Assembly (NCBI RefSeq): GCF_901709675.1
Contig: NC_051094.1
Location: forward strand, 2,522,501-2,586,500
DNA length: 64,000 nt
Direction: 5' to 3'
Source: Syngnathus acus
Lineage: Eukaryota; Chordata; Actinopteri; Syngnathiformes; Syngnathidae
Numbering within the stretch: position 1 is the stretch's first letter; every line of letters starts with the position of its first letter. A program made the translations under genes and the position numbers. Shown here piece by piece: positions 48,984 to 62,394 of the stretch. The notes under the pieces are model-generated. The model worked only from the letters and a program-made list of their open reading frames with translations, made no database searches and was not told where the DNA came from.

Positions 48984-50247
48984 TCGGCTGTGGAATTGCA
49001 AATAAAATCGGAGTATTATGGAAACCGTCATAGAGACGGGGGTTTACTATATACAGTGTTGTTTGTCGAGTTGGACCTCTATAAATCGTGTTTAAAAAAT
49101 TATCATAGCAGCGGCGTAAAAAGGTATTACGGTAAAGTAAGCCTTTTCATCGAGGTTTGTTCAACAAAGCAATGAAGGGTTTATTTGTTGCCTATGCATT
49201 GTCAGGTTTCCCAGCAGGAAGAATGTAGATAATTACACAGAGAGCGTCAATATTGAACCAAGCATCCTGCCTGCTCGCCTTCCCAGAATAATACGGAGCA
49301 CCTTTGCCCTTTCACAAAAAAAGCCACATCCAGGCAATGCCGGCGTTCCCGAGTGAGGTGTCAAACACTGCACGTGATGATAATTATTGCAAAGATACTA
49401 TTTTTGCATTGAGTGGTTAATTCTACTTGTTGCTTTAATACAGGATGCAAATCTGAAACATTTCTGCTGGACTTCTGACCTCGAATGAGCATAATGGGCT
49501 CATTCAGTGAAGTCTCCTAACGTCCTACAGCTGGCGTTTGTGCTCGCTCTCACGTACAGAAATAAATTGTCATGGGTGTTGGAGTGAAAACTTTAGTGCA
49601 AGTGGAGAGGAGCTTATAAAAAAAAAAAAAAGATTCCAAGTCCAGCTCATTCTCTGCGGCGTCTCAACTCAGACCTCATAGATCCACTCAGGCTTTGAGG
49701 TTGTATTTTTTAGAAATTTTACAATACAGTTCTGCTATGGTCAGCAGAAATAGTTTATGTTGGATTATATATTGAAATAGCTTTGAAGTTCGAAGCCCTG
49801 TGGTACTGTACGTATATTTGACAACCACAAAGTAAGCACATAAAATGTGTTTTCTCTTCCTTTTTACTTTCATCTCTTGTCCACATGGTTGTCTTAAATA
49901 AAAAAACATCTATAGATCTCTGCAGAACGGACTATTGCCGTCTCCGATGAAAGAAACATATTGTTATTGCTTTGAGTCCTACATGAGGAGTGGGAAAACA
50001 ATGAATGCGTTTCAATCTATCTGTCCGTAAAGGGAAACAAAAACGTAGATTAGACAACAGAGATTCGCCAAGTGAGTGAACTCCCCGTAGTGGTATGTCG
50101 CAACAAACGCATCTCCAGAATCAACTAAAGACTAAGCTAGCATTAAAACCCAAAACCAGATGACATTAGCCACAGTTGCTAGGTTGACTTAATGTTGTGT
50201 CTACATTTTAGCAGCTTGTTGTTTCATTTTTGCGAATCCACAATCAC

Positions 50248-50317
50248 TTAACTCATTCAGTGCCATTGACGGTTATAGACGTCAAAGATATGAAGCGGTT
50301 GGCAGTGAAAGAGTTCA
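50248..50317. mobile_element. Short palindromic MITE-like element (about 70 bp)
   Basis: The ends TTAACTCATTCAGTGCCATT and TTGGCAGTGAAAGAGTTCA form imperfect terminal inverted repeats (ACTCATTCAGTGCCA against ACTCTTTCACTGCCA). The middle is GACGGTTATAGACGTCAAAG. Similar wording is common in fish genomes, but I do not assign a family. Confidence 0.5.
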
Positions 50318-50393
50318 ATTCCAAAACAGGAGATAAATGTGCATTTCAAGCAGACATGTTGCTAATAACGTGTTGCTTCTTAATCCTTGAAGT

Positions 50394-50710
50394 CAGGGAT
50401 GTCAAACTCGTTTTTTTCGCGGGCCGCATTGCTTCTTTCGGAGGGCCATTATGACTGTCAACCCAAATAAATGTATGAGCACCTCATATTCTATACAGTA
50501 AAAGCTACAAAACAAACTGACAAATAACTCATTTTCAAATCAGACAAGTAAAAACTGGTCAAATATTTAAAAAAAAAAAAAAGATATTAAAAGTGAAGAC
50601 AATTTGCAATTCTAGTAATGACACGAATTTGATGCACAATTTGTCTTCGCGGGCCACATAAAATGATGTGGCGGGCCGTATCTGGCCCCCGGGCCTTGAG
50701 TTTGACACCT
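50394..50710. mobile_element. hAT-like non-autonomous element (GTGTCAAACTC family), copy 2, inverted
   Basis: It is the reverse complement of 23952-24252 along nearly its full length: CAGGGATGTCAAACTCG at the left, GGGCCTTGAGTTTGACACCT at the right, and the shared interior TTTTGTAGCTTTTACTGTAT and CGTGTCATTACTAGAATTGC on the minus strand. The flanks CTTGAAGT and CTTTAAGT match at 7 of 8 bases and may be a target duplication. It is non-autonomous. Confidence 0.75.
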
Positions 50711-50867
50711 TTAAGTTAAATGATATCCATCCAACTCTAAAAGACAACTTCATTGTTGACCAATCAAGTCAATGTTTCTTCGCTCTGATATTGATTGCTT
50801 GTCTTATGGCAAACGACGGATGGCTATTCCGCCATTGTTTCAGCAAAGCTCCCTTTTGTTTTAATGA

Positions 50868-50927
50868 CAGCGATGCTCGGAGAGATAAGTGTTTTTTAGG
50901 TGGTACTTGGTGTTTTGAGAACCACTG
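50868..50927 (+). repeat. hAT-like non-autonomous repeat, copy 3 (3' end)
   Basis: GAGAGATAAGTGTTTTTTAG, then GTGGTACTTGGTGTTTTGAG and AACCACTG. The last bases form the hAT terminal word GAGAACCACTG. It aligns with the right part of 629-745 and 42966-43076. Confidence 0.5.
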
Positions 50928-53734
50928 CTCGAAATATACCCTTGCAAAAAACAGGTAACCTCCTTGTCACCTTAATGTTTGAGCCTTTGGTTGCACCTGG
51001 TGCGTATTCCATCTCCGTCCCATCTGGTGGGAGACGTGGGAGAAACACAAACAAACAATAGGTGATGTTTTTTTTTTTTTTATCAAAGGCGCCAGATGTT
51101 CTCCCAGTCACCTTTGTGAAAGACGTTTTCACAAAACCCCGAGAATTCTACAGTGCGCAAAACTTTCACAAAGCATACCTATCACCAGGCACACACATGG
51201 GAAATCAAATGCGCTCATCCTTTCCAGCGCAGTCCTCGTTGCTTTTTGAAAAATGTGTGCAGGAGCCTCTCAGGAGTGTGAAATTACTCCCCAGGGAGTA
51301 CAGAAAACAGGCAGCAAGCCACAAAATGTCACCTGGATTCCGCTCAATGTCCCTCATTTGTCAGAAGTCTACAGCACATGGATTCCTTTAAAAAAAAAAA
51401 ATTTTAAAAAAAGTTTCTATGGTGTACTATGAAGCGTTCCTATTCAAGCTGTTTTTCATTGTCATGTTGAGAAACAACCTTGTAACCTTTTGGAGTGTTT
51501 TACCAAGTACTCGCTTTGACTTTGTTGCCTTGACTTTATATGTGACAATTTTAAAGGAAGAAAGAATTATTGATGTTCTTTTGTCGTTAAGGGGACGCAT
51601 TTCATTACATTCATTTTAATGACTGAAAAGGAAGAGCGAAATTGAATGAGGAGAGAACGCTTTTTGGTGGGGAGTCGAATCAGTATGTCATTATAAGCCC
51701 AAGGGGAAAGCAGTGAAGGGTTTCTTTTTGAACTCTGCATTTGTTTTGAAGTTTGCATCCAATTAACCAGACTAAGTCACTTCCTCGGGCTAACATTTGC
51801 TAGGTAACATGTCGAACACACACTTTGGAAGCTGATTCTCATTTGTTCTGCCTTTTGTTTTTTGTTTTTTTCTTGTTGGAGCTGTAGTATGTGCACTGAA
51901 AAGAGCAAGCATATATATATATTTTGTTTTTTATCATTTTTTTTTTAATTTATTTATTCTTTTTTTTTGGGGATCATAATAAAACATCCAGATGCTTCCA
52001 CAATAAGTTGAAAGCTGAAATCCTAATGTGCCAAAACCTTTAACGTCAGTTGCTCATTTCTCAAAGTTATTTGCATTCCTGTTGTTTTTTATCTGCAGTC
52101 AACCAAAACACATTATGCCGTGTAAAAATGAGTGTATCGAAGAATCGGTTTATATTTCCAAGAATCCACAAAAACAAGCAGTTATTAGCCAGAGGAGGTA
52201 AATGGTGCTTGGCTTGAAATCACAAAACACCTTGTTAATGTTGTAAGGCAATTAAACTGCTTCTCCCGTGCTGCTGTAATGTTACTCACTGTGTTAGAAA
52301 AATTCTCAGTATACTTATGATCAATCAAAACTTATATCAAAATGATTGTTTGAATGCCGTACGAAAAGAATCCAAAGTAGGTCGATATTTCTTATCAAAA
52401 GCTTCTCATATTTCTGATTTAAAAAGCCGTTGTTTAAAAAAACGGATCTTATTCTTTAGCTCCTCAATGGCATTTTGCATTGCGTTGTTAGCAATAAGCT
52501 AAAAAAATGACAAGTTACATGGTTCAGTTCAACACATACTTCATCTGAGGATGGCATTGAACAGCTTAAATGTTCTATGTTAAAGAATTCATCATTATCC
52601 ACAATAAATGGTTTGCTAACTGTGTAGGCGAGTGAGGCATGTGCCGAGGAAGACTTCATTCTATTGCCATGTTGTACCACAATCTGTTTTCATTTTTGTT
52701 AACTGTTTGACCTCGGCAGAATTCTGTTCTCTGACTCTTGTTAAAGAGTGATAGAATTTTGCGGGAATCACTTATGTAATGTTTGGACGGTCTATGAAAT
52801 GCACATTTTTCCCTTTTTGGCCTTGATGGATGTCCTTTCTTGATGAATTATTTGTTTTTGTCTTCATTTCGAGCAGCCATGAGGAAACATGGCACTGAAT
52901 GCGTCAGGTCGCCGGGGCTCCTTATAAATCTTCTCGTAAATGTTCAAAACAACCTTCACAATGCAGATAATGCGGATTAATTCATTCCAGAATTGGACGA
53001 CAATGTAGACACAAATTGGTTTTTTTTTTTCTTAAAGAGAGCATTTATTTTCATAATTATGTTTTCAAGGAAAAGGGCAGAAGTTGTCTTCCAATTCTGG
53101 AGATGGCCCACCAAGCATTAACATGAGCAATGTTTTTGACTCGGTTTCCAACGATTCAACAAGCGAATTCTACACCGTAGCCCACAACACCACACTTGCT
53201 GGCTGTCATGAGATAAATAAGAGTGCATTTCTCAACAGCGCCGCTCCGCATGCCGATATAGCCCGATTCCCTTCCATCTGAGTTTCACTGCGGAGCTGGA
53301 TTTGATTTTGATGTGATGCACGATATGCACTTTTATCACACCGCTGAACCAATCATCCGTTGCATGGAATAAACCCTGATGCCCAAATTGCAAGTCTGTT
53401 AACAGTTTTCCGCATTTGGCTTAACGTCAACCAGAGTGACAAGAACAAAAGGAAAATGGAGGAACGACACTAATCACCACAAATAATGTAGAATAAAAGC
53501 GTTATTAGCTTTGTAAAGACAGGTCTCATAATACGAAATCTTATTTATAATATAATATAATATACGTCTTCATCTTATTCTTATATATTATAATTTTATT
53601 CTACATGTGATTTGGGTCAAGTCTGAGCTGTTTGACATTTGACAGTAACAAGGATATGACATTTGGGGACATTTCCTCAAGTGACCCAAAAAAAAAGGCC
53701 GGACTTTCTATTGCCTGTATTAACAAAACTAATC

Positions 53735-53849
53735 ATTTCACAATATTATAAAAATCAAGAAAAATCCATAGATAAGACGTACCGGACTATAAGATGCAGG
53801 TTTCAAGGCTTGTGCAAAAAGTAGTGGCTTATAGTCCGGAAATTACGGT
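53735..53849. mobile_element. MITE subfamily C, truncated copy 3
   Basis: Only one end is present: the stretch ATTTCACAATATTATAAAAA to TTATAGTCCGGAAATTACGG matches the right part of 44567-44833 (GCTTGTGCAAAAAGTAGTGG is shared). The left half is lost, so this is a relic. Confidence 0.7.
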
Positions 53850-54997
53850 CGTTCCTATTTGATGGGTACTTTTTTGGGAGGATATTCTTCACCCGTGTCA
53901 ATCAACTGATCTCCACTAAAAAAAAAAATCACTCTGTCTGACTGTTAATCTTTCAAGCTCAACAATAAGTCGCTATGTTTTTATATCCCTGCCAATGTGT
54001 TAAAACTACTTTTTATACACACATAAATCAGATAAATGTCCCCACAAAACAGATGAATACAAGTCCCACGTGTCCTAAAGTGGTAGAGGAAACATATGGG
54101 ACCCCTCAGAAATAAGTGGTACCAAATGTTTATGTAACAATGGGTCAGTGTGCTGCAAATGACCTACAGTGAAGGCATTGCCTTAAACTAGTATGCACTA
54201 GTATGAAACTCAAACTTAGTATGCATGCCGCGTCTGCATAAAGACATCTGAGCTTGTTACAACGACAGCAGAGGGAGGTCGAAAAAAAAAGACGGGATCA
54301 TTTAAAGAAGTGTGAAACCCTACATTTTTACTCCCGGGGCTTATATTTGCCCGCTTCCACCAATTTATTTAACACACTGGCCCTATTTAACTTGAGTGGG
54401 GACTCTGCAATGAGCTCTTAACTACCAACTTTCTTTGATTCGTGGTTATCATGCCTTATCACTTACCACGCATGTACGGCTACTACTGACAGAATTGGAT
54501 GGAAAAGGCCCACTTAAAAAGTTTTTCGTTTTGGGTTGTCATCACCATTCAGTCTGAGTGACGAATCGACTCCAGGGAGGGGAATATTCATATTGTTTCT
54601 TCGAACATAGCCCACCGGGGATATCAGCTTGAGGTAACTTCATCCTATAGCCGCCTCAACGGCCAGTTTGCTTTTCCTGCAAGCATGTGCTTTCATGCAC
54701 AAAGCCGATGAAAGATTGTTCATCGGAACGCTGTGAGAGTAAACCGCACCTCCGCCCAATATGCGTATTTGTGTGCATTTGCGTCAAAGCGTGACTCGCA
54801 CATGCACGTGTGATGCTGTCCACATGCTTCGACGTCATTCGATCTATCGAGCGTTCTTTTGCCATGCTTTATCAGTCATGTTCTGAGATCCTTCATGTGG
54901 AAACGATTGTCATGATTTTGTCGCAGCCACTAAAACGGGCTCGTGGTAGATGCTCGTTTAAATCCGCCACTAAGGACTAAACATGGGCACTGATGGT

Positions 54998-55430
54998 TCA
55001 GGGACAGAAGAGCTGGGATTTCGGTTCTGGTATCTCCCCAAAAAGACGCGGGTATTTTCCAAGTCCACAAAGCACGTAGACTGATTGGCCAGATTTCCAT
55101 AGACACCCCAGAAGGTAGAACGGACAGCGCAAGATTTCGAGAATACGGCTTATAGAAATACTAGAAAAGACCTCAATCATAGGTATATTTTTCAAACTGG
55201 ATTTAAAAGCATTTATACTCGTGGCTGACTTCACGTCTGTTGGCAGCTTATTCCATTTGCGCAACTTCTAAGTTCTGATGTTTGTTTTAACTTCGGCCTC
55301 TACTAATTGACCCAAAGAGCTGTTCCGTTGTTTCTACGGCCAGAATCAACGCCACGCGTCTCCTCCTGAATCTGAGATTAGACTTCCTGAGAATAGTACG
55401 ATTCCCTTTTTTGCATAAAATACCTTTTAA
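54998..55430 (-). pseudogene. Probable retroelement ORF relic (LINE-like)
   Basis: On the minus strand a frame begins WNKLPTDVKSATSINAFKSS and continues LKN. This resembles the 'WNxLPxxxxxxxSxxxFKxxLK' tail found at the C-terminus of many fish non-LTR reverse transcriptases. Upstream on the same strand, RKSNLRFRRRR and related words fit the preceding part but are broken by stops. The rest (IPMIEVFSSI...) has no recognisable domain. It is a decayed copy, and the class is uncertain. Confidence 0.4.
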
Positions 55431-58400
55431 AGCACACAGCCTGATCCAAATGGGTTGGTGTATTTTCTCCTTCGCAGTTCCTGGTTATTTATGTGACTGG
55501 CAACGGACGAGACTTTTATGATGAGAAGGAGAGAGGACGGGTTGAGGATTTTGGACGGGAAAGGATAGCATTAGTGGGGATAACATTACACAGTGGACAG
55601 AACCCGAATGCATGTGTTTAATTGCAGCATTGAAATTAACTGGCTTGGATTTGACTGCTGAACTTTAGGATCATAACTTGGGGAAAGTTAAGTGCCTATA
55701 CGCTAGACTCACTAGTGAAAATACAGTCGACTGTTTTATGCGGTGCTTTGCGAATTCCAACATGTGCTTCTTTAGTTCTGAAAAACAGCGACAGCTGTGT
55801 GTTGTACCACAACGCCGTCACCTTGTTTGAGATCTGCGGGTGAACTTCCTGCTTGTGCGTTAGAATGGTCGGGTGGTCTTTAAATGCTACCCCCCCTGAG
55901 GAACCTCTATTTGCATTTGTTTGTATAAGATGAAAACAACCTAGAGTGAGATTCATCTCGTCTGGGAAGTGGACATCGGGGTGACTGGGTGGCCCTTTTA
56001 ATTCCTACGGTTCAATACAATATTGAAAGAGTATCGATTTAGTATTCTTTAACATTCGGGGTCTGATTCTGTGATCGACATTTGACCGTCGTGTTGTTAT
56101 TCGAAAGAGATAATTAAAGCTGTCATTGAGTCATTCTTTCGACACCATTATTTATTATTGCGGTTAATTGGGAGTGTGCTGCGGCTATGGATGATAATGC
56201 CGTCATCTTACGCTTAAGTGTCAAAATATGAAAAAGATTGTTTGCAAACAACTGTCACAAAAATAAGCATATTGTTGAATGAGGCTTTGAAATTTATACT
56301 GTCGGCCATTATTGTTTATATTATATAGAAACAATATATATATAATTTTATTATATATTTTTTCACTTTTAAGTGTTGTGCTGAGTGACAAGTGAAACAG
56401 AATGTTCCATTCCTCCGATATATCTCATTTTCCCCCTGATTCATTGTCAGTTTCATCACCCCCGCCCCCGCCCCAATGAATAGGCATTCAAGCCATTTAC
56501 AAGCCTTACTTCATTTGATTATTTCCTGCCAAACGCAGCGTGATTGAAAAGAAGAAAAGGTTCGAACTAATCCATTCCACTCTCATTTTCTCTCGCTTTC
56601 ACACCGCCGCCGATTACACAAAGGATCCTCTGTGAGAGGAGACTCGGCGTGCCAGTCAACGGAGAAGTTGGGGGGTGCGCAGTTGTTTGCATCGCAGCCT
56701 GCTTTAGGGTTAAAGTCAACATTGTGTCCGGGCTCATTCCGGGTATACGTGACCGCACACCAGTCTGGGCCCCGCCCACCTATGACCTTTATTGTTGTTG
56801 TTTGGAGAAATGCTGAAAAGGAATATTTACAACTTGTACATTGGCCAGCCGCAAAATCAAGCACACTCGCAAAATTTAATGACACTCACAATAGAAGAAT
56901 TGTTATAGAAAATTGCTCCATTTTAAATAACTGCCTGAAAGCTATTGATTTAAAAATCTCGCTTATTTGATGGAAATTGGCTTTGATGAAGAGACTTGCG
57001 TGACACGCTGTTGGTAATATTTTGATTTCTTTGTTTAACAATATGAGAAAAGCAGCAAATTCAAGACAATAAACTGAGTTAGGCAGTATGATTAGATTGT
57101 ATCCTTAGGCACAGCATGTATTTTGGAAAAAGGCTCTGGAATAATAACACAAAAAAAGAGAACTACTGTCTACATGATCTAATTGATCAATTACATGATG
57201 GATTAATTTCCCTCCATAAGCCCTGCTGGGTAAGTGTCAATTCGATCTTAAATATAGACCCTTATAAAATACAATATTGATATTTCGACCTTGCTACTGG
57301 CTTTCATTCGGCTGATTACGAAACAAGTTGTCTTTGTTTGTGTAATAACCGTGTTGTTTTTTTCAAAGTAATGTTTTGGTTTTGTGATGAATCATTGCAT
57401 GAAATGTCCGAATTGAAAAGTAAAAGCATGTGACGCTCTTGATTGTGCCGTAGTTCAAATTGGGCCAGCGTCTGCTTGCAATCAGCAAATGCATGTTGAG
57501 AGCCGACTTTGTTTGGAGTTGGACGCGGTTCTCGGTGACCCCACGCAACAACGCTTCATTCATCGGCCGTGATAATTCTCTTTGGTTTGTTTCTAATAAA
57601 CTGTAAACATTTCGTCAAGCTGTTTGACGTTTTTTTGTTCATAATTTCAAATGAGCCACCCCGCCCGTGTTCTTGGCTCCTTCTTTGGTCCAAACTTTGA
57701 ATTTGACTTTTTAACACACACTTAAATAAAAAGCACATGCTCTCAAATAGTGGCATTGTTAAGGATCCCGAGTTTTTTTTCCCATTAGATCGGCGTGGAA
57801 TCCATCCAAAACCGCATCACCGAGATCTTTGATGACATTGAACGCTGGAGCGTTCTTTGATCTGCAACTCCAACCAACCAAGAGGAGTATTTATGTACGT
57901 CATAAACTGGGTGATAATCACTTCCCAGCAGTAAAAGATGAAAAACATTCAACAGGATTTAGATTAAATACTTTAGATATCGCTTTTTCAACGTACTAAA
58001 CAGTACTTGGCAGAGAAAGAAAGAGGTAGCCGCGAGAACAAGGCTAGAAGTGCTCAAGGGCACACAGAGAAACAACGCAGAATGATTTCCGGTAAAAGAA
58101 AATATCCACCCACACTCGTTACACAACACAAGCATAAAGTCACTTTGGTTAATGAAAGCCTTTTGATTTTGAATGTTATGGTTCTGTTTTTGCTTTTCGC
58201 CTCAACGCTTGCTAGTTGAAAACATATCCATTGGTATTTCCCAATATTCTAGCAAATCATTTGACATCTGACACCATTATGGTCATCATTAAAGACAAAC
58301 ATTTCTATCATTGTCAATTGAAAACAGCGAGTGGTTATTGTTGTAAATTATCGTTACCACGACTACCAATGCAACAACATTTGCCTAATTTCCGCAGTGC

Positions 58401-59333
58401 TTGCCAAACCACTATCACACCCGCCGCCGCACTGTGGAAAATGCTACACTTAGGCGTATCAGAAACGCCCATATGTATCATACGCGTGGAAAGGAAAAAA
58501 AAAAGTCTGTATACGGCGTACTAGAGTAACGATCTGTATATGTCCCATGGAAATCTCCATGTGTGACTCATTCTTATGGCAGCCCGGACTCCATTACGGG
58601 TCCAATGAATCAACTTCCAGTAATACAAAGTACCTCAATATGTTTTTTAAACTATAGCTCTTCTGTAGTTGTTTTGGCATGACTCAGATTTACTTTGAGT
58701 CACGGTTTAAGAGTCGCCGTTTTTTTAAATCTGTGTTAGTGTTCCATTCGTTAAATCGGTCTCGAGCATGTTTTACGATCGATTTGAGGTAAATGTCGAC
58801 TATTAATCCTCCAAATTATGAGTTGATGTTGTCAGCAAGATTTAGGACTGATAAAACATGGGAGTCATATCACAGGGAAATTCTTATGGCTTTAAGTATC
58901 CTGAATTCCAGGACTCTTCTTGTATTTCATCGACTTCGCAAAAAGACAGCTGACAGTTATTCCACTTTCCGAACAGCAGGCATCCATCCGACGGTAAATA
59001 AAACGCCATTGACGGCGTGAGTCGATATCATGAGCTGAATTCACAGGTGTAATATTTTCAGAAATTCTCTCACATTTTTTTTCTGCAGCTGTTGCTGACA
59101 CACCCACGGGTGAGAACTTGGCAATATAGAGACGATTCAACGAGCCGGCAGGGATACGAGAGCAGCCAGCTTTGTCCGCTTCTGACATGCACTTATAGAA
59201 ATACTCGCCCTATTTTCTCATGACGTGACACTTTTAAAGTGTAATGCACAACATAAATTCACTATAGTGGCCATTTTTTGTGAGGTAAAACAATTTTCAC
59301 GGTCTACTACACTGAGGATTTCTTTTGTTGTTG

Positions 59334-59646
59334 AGCTCAGTGGCCTAGTGGTAGAGTGTCCGCCCTGAGACTGGAAGGTTGTGGGTTCAAACCCTGGCCG
59401 GATCATACCAAAGACTATAAAAATGGGACCCATTGCCTCCCTGCTTGGCACTCAGCATTAAGGGTTGGAATTGGGGGGTTAGATCACCAACTGATTCCCG
59501 AGCGCGGCACCGCTGCTGCTCACTGCTCCCCTCTCCCCCAGGGGATGGATTAAAATCACACGGGGATGGGTTAAATGCAGAGGACAAATTTCACCACACC
59601 CAGGTGTGTGTGTGACGATCATTGGGACTTTAATCTTTAATCTTAA
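59334..59646 (+). mobile_element. tRNA-derived SINE
   Basis: The head is tRNA-like: an A-box-like TGGCCTAGTGGT (59341-59352) and B-box GGTTCAAACCC (59384-59394), which form a polymerase III promoter. The body has GACTATAAAAATGGGACCCA, CCCGAGCGCGGCACCGCTGC, GCAGAGGACAAATTTCACCA and CACACCCAGGTGTGTGTG. The 3' end is a short TTTAATCTTTAATCTTAAA tail. The sequence lies in intergenic DNA and is non-coding. It looks fairly intact but the subfamily is not named here. A partner LINE would be needed for mobility. Confidence 0.85.
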
Positions 59647-61224
59647 ATAAAATCATCTGGATCCAGATATTTTTTGAAGTAGACAATAAAGGAGTCTGGA
59701 TCCATTGATTTTTTTTTTGTGCAACTATTTCAAACGGAATAAAATGGTGCAAATGGAAGGCAGTTTCTTCCAGTGTTGTAAATAGGCCATGAAAACCAGT
59801 AACGAGTGCCAGCTCACTCTAATTGGGATACTAAGTGGTATAGAAAATGGATGCTTAAGTGTGGAAGCTACTGTTCATTCCACCCACCGTGCCCAATCTT
59901 CAGAATGACCCAAGGACCCTCAAAGAGACCACCGACATGCAATGAGTCATCCTTCCACATCTATACTTTCTGCCTCTCCCAGTTCTTCCAACACGTAGCA
60001 AAACGCAGACCAGCTGTGCGAAGCCATCGCTGGCCGGCTCGACTTTTTTTTATCCAGTCAGCACATTTGCTTTCTTATTCCACGCACGCCCTTCAGCCGC
60101 TTCTCTCTGCCTTGTTAGCAGCAAACAATACACTATCCTGTATTCATCTTCAGAAAAGCAGATGAGAATAATGACAAACACATGCCCGGCGCTGGCTGTT
60201 ATAAATCTGGCAAGCGCTTCATAGCTCAGACTTGCACCGCTTCCACCGTCACCGTTAAAACTTGACGTAAGCGGCTCCCGCAGGACGCGGTTGTCCCAGT
60301 TCCCCGGTGATCCGAAGGCCAGCACCGAGAGAGCTGCTTGTTGTTAAGCAGGAACTTTACAAGCCAGCACAAACCTGGAACCTGAATCACCCGATAGCCA
60401 GCTGTGAATGTGCTCACGGCCTTCAGATTTGGCTCCGGTGCAGTGGAGCTATGAAAGACACTGGGTGGAGCTCCAAGTCCGAGACATCCGCTATAGATCA
60501 AAACCATCCAATACAATTTTGTCCCGTTAAATGTACACACAAATGTCGAGAAAGGCTTTGAGTTTAAACAAAGATGCGGATTATTTGTGGATTCTCCTGA
60601 TCCTCTTGTCTTAGCTTCTATTAAATTCACCAAAACAGCGTTAAAACTAAAACTGGACACCGCGCGGAGAGTCTTGTCCGTCAGCTTATGTAACATAACA
60701 TTATTTTCTTATTATCCCTTGAGGAGGTTGGTCCTCGTTTCGCAGTGAACCACAAGAATATAAAGATTCCTACACCTTTATTCCAACTAACAGTTTACAT
60801 CAAGTCGTCAGCGTGTAGTTTCAAATAACATGAGAAGCAATTTTACGATTACTGGATTCAATGCGAATAGATGGAGGGAGTTGCGCTTCCAGCAAAAATA
60901 ATGGAATATTCACATAGATGCTGATTTACGTGGAGATGTTTCCCCATCATCGTAGCCATGTTCCCGTCAGGGTTTGAATGAGTTGGGCCTTACGTAACCT
61001 TTTTCTGAACTGCACGTACCGTTGTTGGCTTTTCGTTGTACGTCTCCGCAGCTCCAAATGCGTCGACTTAAGAAATCCGATGAGTGATTTGTCAGCCTTG
61101 TGCATTTTTCAAGTCCTGGTTTCCTTGATGACTCAGCACTTTTGGCTATCCATCAGCTTGTCCGTGGGTCCTGCTGAAGCAATGAAAACGTTTCTTTATT
61201 TATTTCCGTCTCAATAAGTATAGG

Positions 61225-61310
61225 TCGGGGGTAGGCAAGTCTGGTCCGAGAAGATCTGGCTTCTCCTGCCTGTTTTAGAAGTTTCCCACGGACCGGACTT
61301 GCCTAACCCT
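61225..61310. mobile_element. 86-bp palindromic hAT-like MITE with 8-bp target duplication
   Basis: The left end, GGGGGTAGGCAAGTCTGGTC, and the right end, GGACCGGACTTGCCTAACCC, are near-perfect inverted repeats of about 20 bp. The flanks AGTATAGG (61217-61224) and AGCATAGG (61311-61318) agree at 7 of 8 positions. The middle is only about 45 bp. It is non-autonomous; the 8-bp duplication fits hAT transposition. Confidence 0.65.
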
Positions 61311-62363
61311 AGCATAGGTGAAATGTGTTGCTGACTTAGCAACTTTTCTGACCCTTGTAGCATCTATTTCTTCCAAAGAAAACATCATTACATTTTCTAA
61401 TTATCACTGTGCTTGCGTGTAGTGTTTCTTTGCGGTGTTGGAAGTATCGAATATACAATGGAGGTCCACCTCGCAGTCATCTCAGCGGGCTTTGAAAGTC
61501 TGACAGATAGACAGGGAAGCCAGAGATGGCGACAGATAGCGCTTTAGCTTATTACAGCTGTGCTAACTCAAGTAGACTGTATCAAATGACTTATTTGTTC
61601 AATTGGACCGGAAAGCTTGCTGAGAGCAGCTTTTGCACCATTTGCCATTTTTTTTACAGACAAACTGGGTGGCTGGGAAAAACATTAAGTGGAGTCACGC
61701 AAACTTTGCTATACGCCGCTCGCAAATCAATGGCGGGAGTAAATGTCGACCAAATTCATTGCATGACATTTTTGCCAATGAGGAAAGATAATTTGAGTGT
61801 AATCACAAAATAAATGTTACTCATAGCTTAAAGCACCACTGACAAATAATTGCTGAATGTGATGCTTCCAATATTTTGGGTGTTGTCACCATTCAAGCTT
61901 AAACCGTTGAACTCATTGTGTTGTCATTGCACCTTCTGACATATACAATTGTATTTTCTACTGTAACTTTTTCGTCAAATTTCCTCATAAAAGAATATTC
62001 ACGAACACAAAAGAATAGCAGGTCCACATGTTCATTAAAAATGAGACTAAAAAACTGAATACAACGGTGAACTCAACCCATCTAAAACTTCAAATCTGTC
62101 CGACCATCATTAGCCTCTAATTTACTTTTAAATCAATTTTATTTAAATTGATTCTAAACCTGAATCACTGTTGTGATTGCATGAGTCCTCATGGCTCACA
62201 CAATCAAATACATTGTTGAGAACACGCCAAGGCAAGTCTTCCATTCAGCCAAGATGGAGGAGGGGGATAAGGGGGGTTTGCTCCAGAAAATGTGCCAAAG
62301 AGCCTCAATAGAGCCACGCATGATGATGGTAAGGGGGAGTGGTCTCCACCGTACAAGGCTTCA

Positions 62364-62370
62364 ATAAAAG
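62364..62370 (+). promoter_or_regulatory. hapln1: Candidate TATA-like box of hapln1
   Basis: ATAAAAG lies about 190 bp before the hapln1 ATG. Transcription starting about 30 bp downstream would give a 5'UTR of about 160 nt. This assumes no upstream non-coding exon, which mammalian HAPLN1 does have, so the call is tentative. Confidence 0.25.
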
Positions 62371-62394
62371 CCACTTGTGTGGACCTCTGAGGAG

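Noticed and set aside
53084-53281. A 65-codon frame with a Ser/Asn-rich composition
   Set aside because: No signal peptide, domain or splice context. It is chance within intergenic DNA.
59341-59394. A tRNA gene
   Set aside because: The A and B boxes are present but the body does not fold as a full cloverleaf and a long SINE body follows. It is a tRNA-derived SINE head.
60226-60696. A 156-codon minus-strand open frame in the intergenic DNA
   Set aside because: It has no recognisable domain, a weak start, and an overlapping opposite-strand frame. It lies between repeats, and I see no splice logic.
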